Source: Saccharospirillum salsuginis (GTDB taxonomy: Bacteria; Pseudomonadota; Gammaproteobacteria; Pseudomonadales; Natronospirillaceae). Taken from it: a stretch of DNA of 64,000 nucleotides. The stretch spans positions 540,631 through 604,630 of the forward strand of contig NZ_BMXR01000001.1 of the NCBI RefSeq assembly GCF_014651855.1, read 5' to 3'. The position numbers were made by a program, and so were the translations under genes. Positions 60,691 to 64,000 of this stretch are shown here, in pieces. How positions within the stretch are numbered: position 1 is the first letter of the stretch; every line of letters starts with the position of its first letter. The notes under the pieces are model-generated. The model had not been told where the DNA came from. It searched no databases and saw only the letters and a list, made by a program, of their open reading frames with translations.

Positions 60691-60705
60691 GCTGAACTCC
60701 TCGGG

Positions 60706-61794
60706 TTACATGCCTCTCTTCAGTTCGCGATCCAGGTGCAGGCTGTAGCGAGACATGAAGAAACAGAAACAGAAAAAGATCAGGGCGATGAACACATAGC
60801 CCTCGATGAATTGCTGGCGCCAGGCCGGGTCGTTGATCGCGGACTTGGTTGCCCCCAGCAGATCGAACAGGCCGATAATGACCACCAGCGAGGTGTCCTT
60901 GAGCAGGGAAATAAAGGTGCTCATGGTCGGCGGAATCACCAGTCGCAACGCCTGGGGCAGAATGATCTTGCCCATCTTCTGCCAATAACCGAGCCCGAGC
61001 GAATCGGCCGCTTCATATTGCCCGGACGGGATGGCCTGCATCCCGCCGCGAAACACCTCGGCGAGGTAAGCCGCCTGGAAGAAGATGATGCCGACCTGGG
61101 CGCGCAGGAGCTTGTTGATGGTCACGCCTTCAGGCAGGAACAGCGGGAACATGACCGAGGCCATGATCAGCACCGAAATCAGCGGTACGCCGCGGAAGAC
61201 TTCGATGAAGACCACACACACCACTTTAACGAAAGGCATCTCGGAACGCCGCCCCAGTGCCAGCAACAGAGCCAGGGGTGCCGCGAAACCGATGCCGACC
61301 ACGGCCAGCAGCAGCGTCAGGGTCAAACCGCCCCATTGCGCGCTGTCGACCCGGGTCAGACCGAAGACGTCGCCCGCCAGAATGATGTAGAGCAGCGCCA
61401 GCCAGACCAGCCAGGCCAGCGCGAGCCAGGGGCTCCAGAACCGGCGGTTCATGCTGACCAGCATCCCCACGATCAGCATCACGGACCCCAGGACGGAGCG
61501 CCATTGTTCATCGAGCGGGTAGGTGCCGAAGAGCACGAAGCGATAGTTTTGATGGACATAGGCCCAGCAGGCACCGCTGACGGCTTCGCAGGCGTCTTTG
61601 GTTGAGGCAAAACTGGCATTGATCAGCGCCCAGCCCACGACGGTACTCAACACCTGCCAGATGATGTAGAGGCAGAATATGGTGATGACCGAATTCAACG
61701 GCGTGGAGAACAGATTCTCGCGCACCCAGCGCCAACTGCGATGCGTGGCGGAGCCGGTGGTGGGACGGTTCTGGTTCGGGATCAAATTCGTCAT
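60706..61794 (-). CDS. aapM: General L-amino-acid ABC transporter permease (AapM)
   Basis: The 362-residue inner-membrane permease has a long N-terminal extension with extra helices, the His/Glu/polar amino-acid family core (LLLALGRRSEMPFVKVVCVVFIEVFRGVPLI) and the loop AADSLGLGYWQKMGKIILPQALRLVIPP. The extended length fits AapM/BztC. It starts one base after the aapQ stop. Confidence 0.92.
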   Translation of the reverse strand: MTNLIPNQNRPTTGSATHRSWRWVRENLFSTPLNSVITIFCLYIIWQVLSTVVGWALINASFASTKDACEAVSGACWAYVHQNYRFVLFGTYPLDEQWRSVLGSVMLIVGMLVSMNRRFWSPWLALAWLVWLALLYIILAGDVFGLTRVDSAQWGGLTLTLLLAVVGIGFAAPLALLLALGRRSEMPFVKVVCVVFIEVFRGVPLISVLIMASVMFPLFLPEGVTINKLLRAQVGIIFFQAAYLAEVFRGGMQAIPSGQYEAADSLGLGYWQKMGKIILPQALRLVIPPTMSTFISLLKDTSLVVIIGLFDLLGATKSAINDPAWRQQFIEGYVFIALIFFCFCFFMSRYSLHLDRELKRGM

Positions 61795-61795
61795 C

Positions 61796-62986
61796 TCAAC
61801 GCTCCACCAGCGCCATGCGCTTGTTGTACCAGTTCATGAAGAACGAGATCAGCAGACTGATGCTGAGATAGATGGTCATGAAGATCGTCACCGCTTCGAC
61901 CGCCTGGCCGGTCTGGTTCATCGTGGTGTTGGAGATCGAGACCAGATCCGGATACCCGATGGCCACCGCCAGTGAACTGTTCTTGGTCAGGTTGAGGTAC
62001 TGGTTGGTCATCGGTGGAATGATGACGCGCAAGGCCTGCGGCAGGATGATCAGGCGCATGACCCAACTCGGCTTCAGGCCCAGGGAGGTGGCGGCTTCGC
62101 TCTGCCCCTTGGGCACCGACTGAATACCGGAACGTACGATCTCGGCGATGTAGGTCGCGGTGTAGATCGTCAGCCCCAGCAACAAGGTGAAGAATTCGGG
62201 CGAGAGACTGATACCGCCTTGGAAGTTGAACCCTTGCAACGAGGGTGTGTTCATCTCTGTCGGCGCACCGAATACCAGCCAGGCCAGGATCGGCAGACCG
62301 ATGGCGACACCGATGCCGGCGCTGAGGTAGGGGAAAACCTCGCCGGTGGCTTCCAGTCGTTTCAGCGCCCATTTGCGGACCAGAAAAGCGCCGATCAACC
62401 CCAGAATCAAGGCGATCAGCGCCGCCGTCCAGGCGGGATGGTCCGCCGGTACCGGAAGATAAAGCCCACGATTGGACGCGAAGACACCGGCCATAGGGTT
62501 CAACGCCTGTCGGGGGCCCGGAAACGCATTGGTGACGACGGAATACCAAAAGAACAGTTGCAGCAACAAGGGGACGTTGCGGAAGGTTTCGATGTAGGTT
62601 TTGCCCATAAAGCGCAATAACCAGTTCGGCGACACCAGCCCGATACCGATCAGGGTGCCCAGGATGGTGGCGAGGAAAATACCCAGGGCGGAGACTTTGA
62701 CGGTATTGAGGATGCCGACCACCAGGGCGCGACCGTAGGTGTCCGCCGGAGAGTATTCGATGACACTTTCGCTGATGCCGAAGGAGGCCTCGCGTTCGAG
62801 AAAGCCGAAACCGGTGGCGATGTCCTGTTGTTCGAGGTTGGTTAGGGTGTTGTTGACCAGATACCAGCCCAGCAGAAAGACGCCGCCGAACACCAGAACC
62901 TGATAGAGAATGGAGCGGAAGGTTTTATCGTAGATCAGTGCCAGTAAAGGTTGGGTACCGCTGGAGGAAGACTGTGTTGAACTCAT
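61796..62986 (-). CDS. aapQ: General L-amino-acid ABC transporter permease (AapQ)
   Basis: The 396-residue permease is of the same family, with FMGKTYIETFRNVPLLLQLFFWYSVV, a large insert between helices, and the EAA-like loop AATSLGLKPSWVMRLIILPQALRVIIPP. The insert and length are those of AapQ/BztB. The 135-base gap to the binding-protein gene holds a perfect hairpin. Confidence 0.92.
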   Translation of the reverse strand: MSSTQSSSSGTQPLLALIYDKTFRSILYQVLVFGGVFLLGWYLVNNTLTNLEQQDIATGFGFLEREASFGISESVIEYSPADTYGRALVVGILNTVKVSALGIFLATILGTLIGIGLVSPNWLLRFMGKTYIETFRNVPLLLQLFFWYSVVTNAFPGPRQALNPMAGVFASNRGLYLPVPADHPAWTAALIALILGLIGAFLVRKWALKRLEATGEVFPYLSAGIGVAIGLPILAWLVFGAPTEMNTPSLQGFNFQGGISLSPEFFTLLLGLTIYTATYIAEIVRSGIQSVPKGQSEAATSLGLKPSWVMRLIILPQALRVIIPPMTNQYLNLTKNSSLAVAIGYPDLVSISNTTMNQTGQAVEAVTIFMTIYLSISLLISFFMNWYNKRMALVER

Positions 62987-63082
62987 TCCCCGGATCTCCG
63001 TGAAAGTTTAGCCACAGTACCGCCCGGGTCGATGCACGATGGCACCGCTGTGATGTCACGCAATCCAAAGACCGGGCGAAGG

Positions 63083-63106
63083 GGAAAGGCCCCGAAGGGC
63101 CTTTCC
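63083..63106 (-). promoter_or_regulatory. Perfect hairpin between aapJ and aapQ
   Basis: GGAAAGGCCC (63083-63092) and GGGCCTTTCC (63097-63106) form a perfect 10-bp stem with a tetraloop (TTCG on the minus strand). No T-run follows, so it probably acts as an mRNA stabiliser or partial attenuator that keeps binding-protein synthesis above that of the permeases. Confidence 0.7.
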
Positions 63107-63121
63107 GTTTGCTGCCCGTCT

Positions 63122-64000
63122 TTAACGGATCGGGAAGGCGTACATCAGGCCACCGTCGGTCCACAGCGCGTTCAGACCACGCTCCAGACCCAGCTTCTCG
63201 GTGACGTTACGCTGGTAGGATTCACCGTAGTTACCCACCTGCTTAACGATGTTGTAAGCCCACTTCTCGTCCAGACCCAGAGCTTCACCCATGCCCGGCG
63301 TGACGCCCAGGAAGCGCTTGATGCCCGGGTTGTCGGTGTCCATCATGTCGTCGACATTGTCGGACGTGATGCCGAACTCTTCAGCCTGGATCATGGCGAT
63401 GTGCGACCATTTGACGATGTCCAGCCACTCGTCGTCACCGTGACGGACCACAGGGCCCAGCGGTTCCTTGGAGATGATTTCCGGCAGGATCACGTAGTCT
63501 TCCGGGTTCTCGGCGGAGACGTTACGCGCCGACGCCAGACCGGAGGCATCCGTGGTGTAGACGTCGCAACGACCGGAGAAGAAGGCCGCGGTCACTTCGG
63601 TGGTGTTTTCGATAACCACCGGCTCGAAGTCCATGTTGTTGGCGCGGAAGTAGTCCGCCAGGTTCAGCTCGGTGGTGGTACCCGGCTCGACGCAGATGGC
63701 GGCACCGCTCAACTGCTTGGCGCTGGTGACACCCAGGTCCTTACGCACCATGAAGCCCTGACCGTCGTAGTAGTTGATACCGGCGAAGTTCAGGCCCAGG
63801 CTGGTGTCGCGCGTGGTGGTCCAGGTGGTGTTCCGGGACAGCACGTCGACTTCGCCGGACTGCAACGCGGTAAAGCGCTGGGCGGCGGTCAGCGGAGTGA
63901 AGCGAACGGCGTCGGCGTCGCCGAACATGGCGGCGGCCACGGCGCGGCAGACGTCCACGTCCAGACCTTCCCATTCACCGCCGGTGGCGGCGGAGAAGCC
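63122..64000 (-). CDS. aapJ: General L-amino-acid ABC transporter binding protein (AapJ), 5' part cut off
   Basis: 293 codons are present and the frame is open at the right edge, so the signal peptide and first residues lie outside. The segment begins GFSAATGGEWEGLDVDVCRAVAAAMFGDADAVRF and continues with SGEVDVLSRNTTWTTTRD, YYDGQGFMVRKDLGV and AICVEPGTTTELNLADYF. These are strong marks of AapJ/BztA. It delivers a broad range of L-amino acids to AapQM. Confidence 0.95.
   Translation of the reverse strand, partial: GFSAATGGEWEGLDVDVCRAVAAAMFGDADAVRFTPLTAAQRFTALQSGEVDVLSRNTTWTTTRDTSLGLNFAGINYYDGQGFMVRKDLGVTSAKQLSGAAICVEPGTTTELNLADYFRANNMDFEPVVIENTTEVTAAFFSGRCDVYTTDASGLASARNVSAENPEDYVILPEIISKEPLGPVVRHGDDEWLDIVKWSHIAMIQAEEFGITSDNVDDMMDTDNPGIKRFLGVTPGMGEALGLDEKWAYNIVKQVGNYGESYQRNVTEKLGLERGLNALWTDGGLMYAFPIR

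Overview
The window is a stretch of GC-rich chromosome from a gammaproteobacterium. The placement rests on the queA-tgt-yajC-secD-secF cluster, the leuS-lptE-holA run, divergent argO/argP, a class-typical tRNA-Leu(CAA) with encoded CCA, and a cobalamin riboswitch ahead of a TonB receptor. Interspersed GTAGG-type repeats and a Tat-exported peptide-type binding protein would fit a marine Oceanospirillales-like lineage, but the genus cannot be fixed from the sequence alone.

Layout. 1-209 is the tail of a glycoside hydrolase. 465-6389 is an Amadori-compound (fructosamine) catabolic locus. It comprises a GntR/UTRA regulator and an operon on the minus strand in the order deglycase, binding protein, two permeases, kinase (frlB-O-N-M-D). 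The operon has a strong promoter, an 18-base perfect palindrome in its leader, and a related palindrome in front of the regulator. 6570-10435 is a LuxR-type two-component pair (the kinase has a PDZ-like periplasmic segment) plus a second LuxR regulator. 10504-17050 is a peptide-type ABC importer with a fused double ATPase, a HAD phosphatase and a GbsR-type regulator. 17295-19814 encodes two exported proteins of unknown function.

19925-29047 is the accessory region. It contains an Rhs polymorphic toxin with an AT-rich exchangeable tip, its putative immunity gene and a gene remnant. Next comes a sequence resembling the Ash/Icd region of P4-type satellites, then an AT-rich three-gene ParA module of unknown function, ending at the 3' side of tRNA-Leu. 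No integrase is present. The ParA module is the best candidate for an undescribed system, possibly anti-phage cargo.

29134-46500 is mostly housekeeping: pyrC, queA, tgt, yajC, secDF, trpS, a MATE exporter, a glycosyltransferase, acnA, argO/argP and dps. It includes an 80-base tandem array after secF. 46595-51559 holds a GrpB-family gene and a vitamin B12 uptake locus: riboswitch, BtuB-like receptor, a propeller-like lipoprotein that may be a BtuG analogue, and a divergent tonB. 51560-64000 carries holA, lptE, leuS, a DJ-1 family gene, an amino-acid binding protein, a D-cysteine desulfhydrase-like enzyme, a fructosamine-kinase family gene and the aapJQMP amino-acid transporter, which is cut by the right edge.

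Two copies of an unusual repeat (in the 5' end of lptE and upstream of leuS) have long flanking arms that differ between copies yet remain self-complementary, which points to a selected structure. Coordinates of starts were set by ribosome-binding sites where an upstream in-frame start was implausible; several differ from the longest possible frame.
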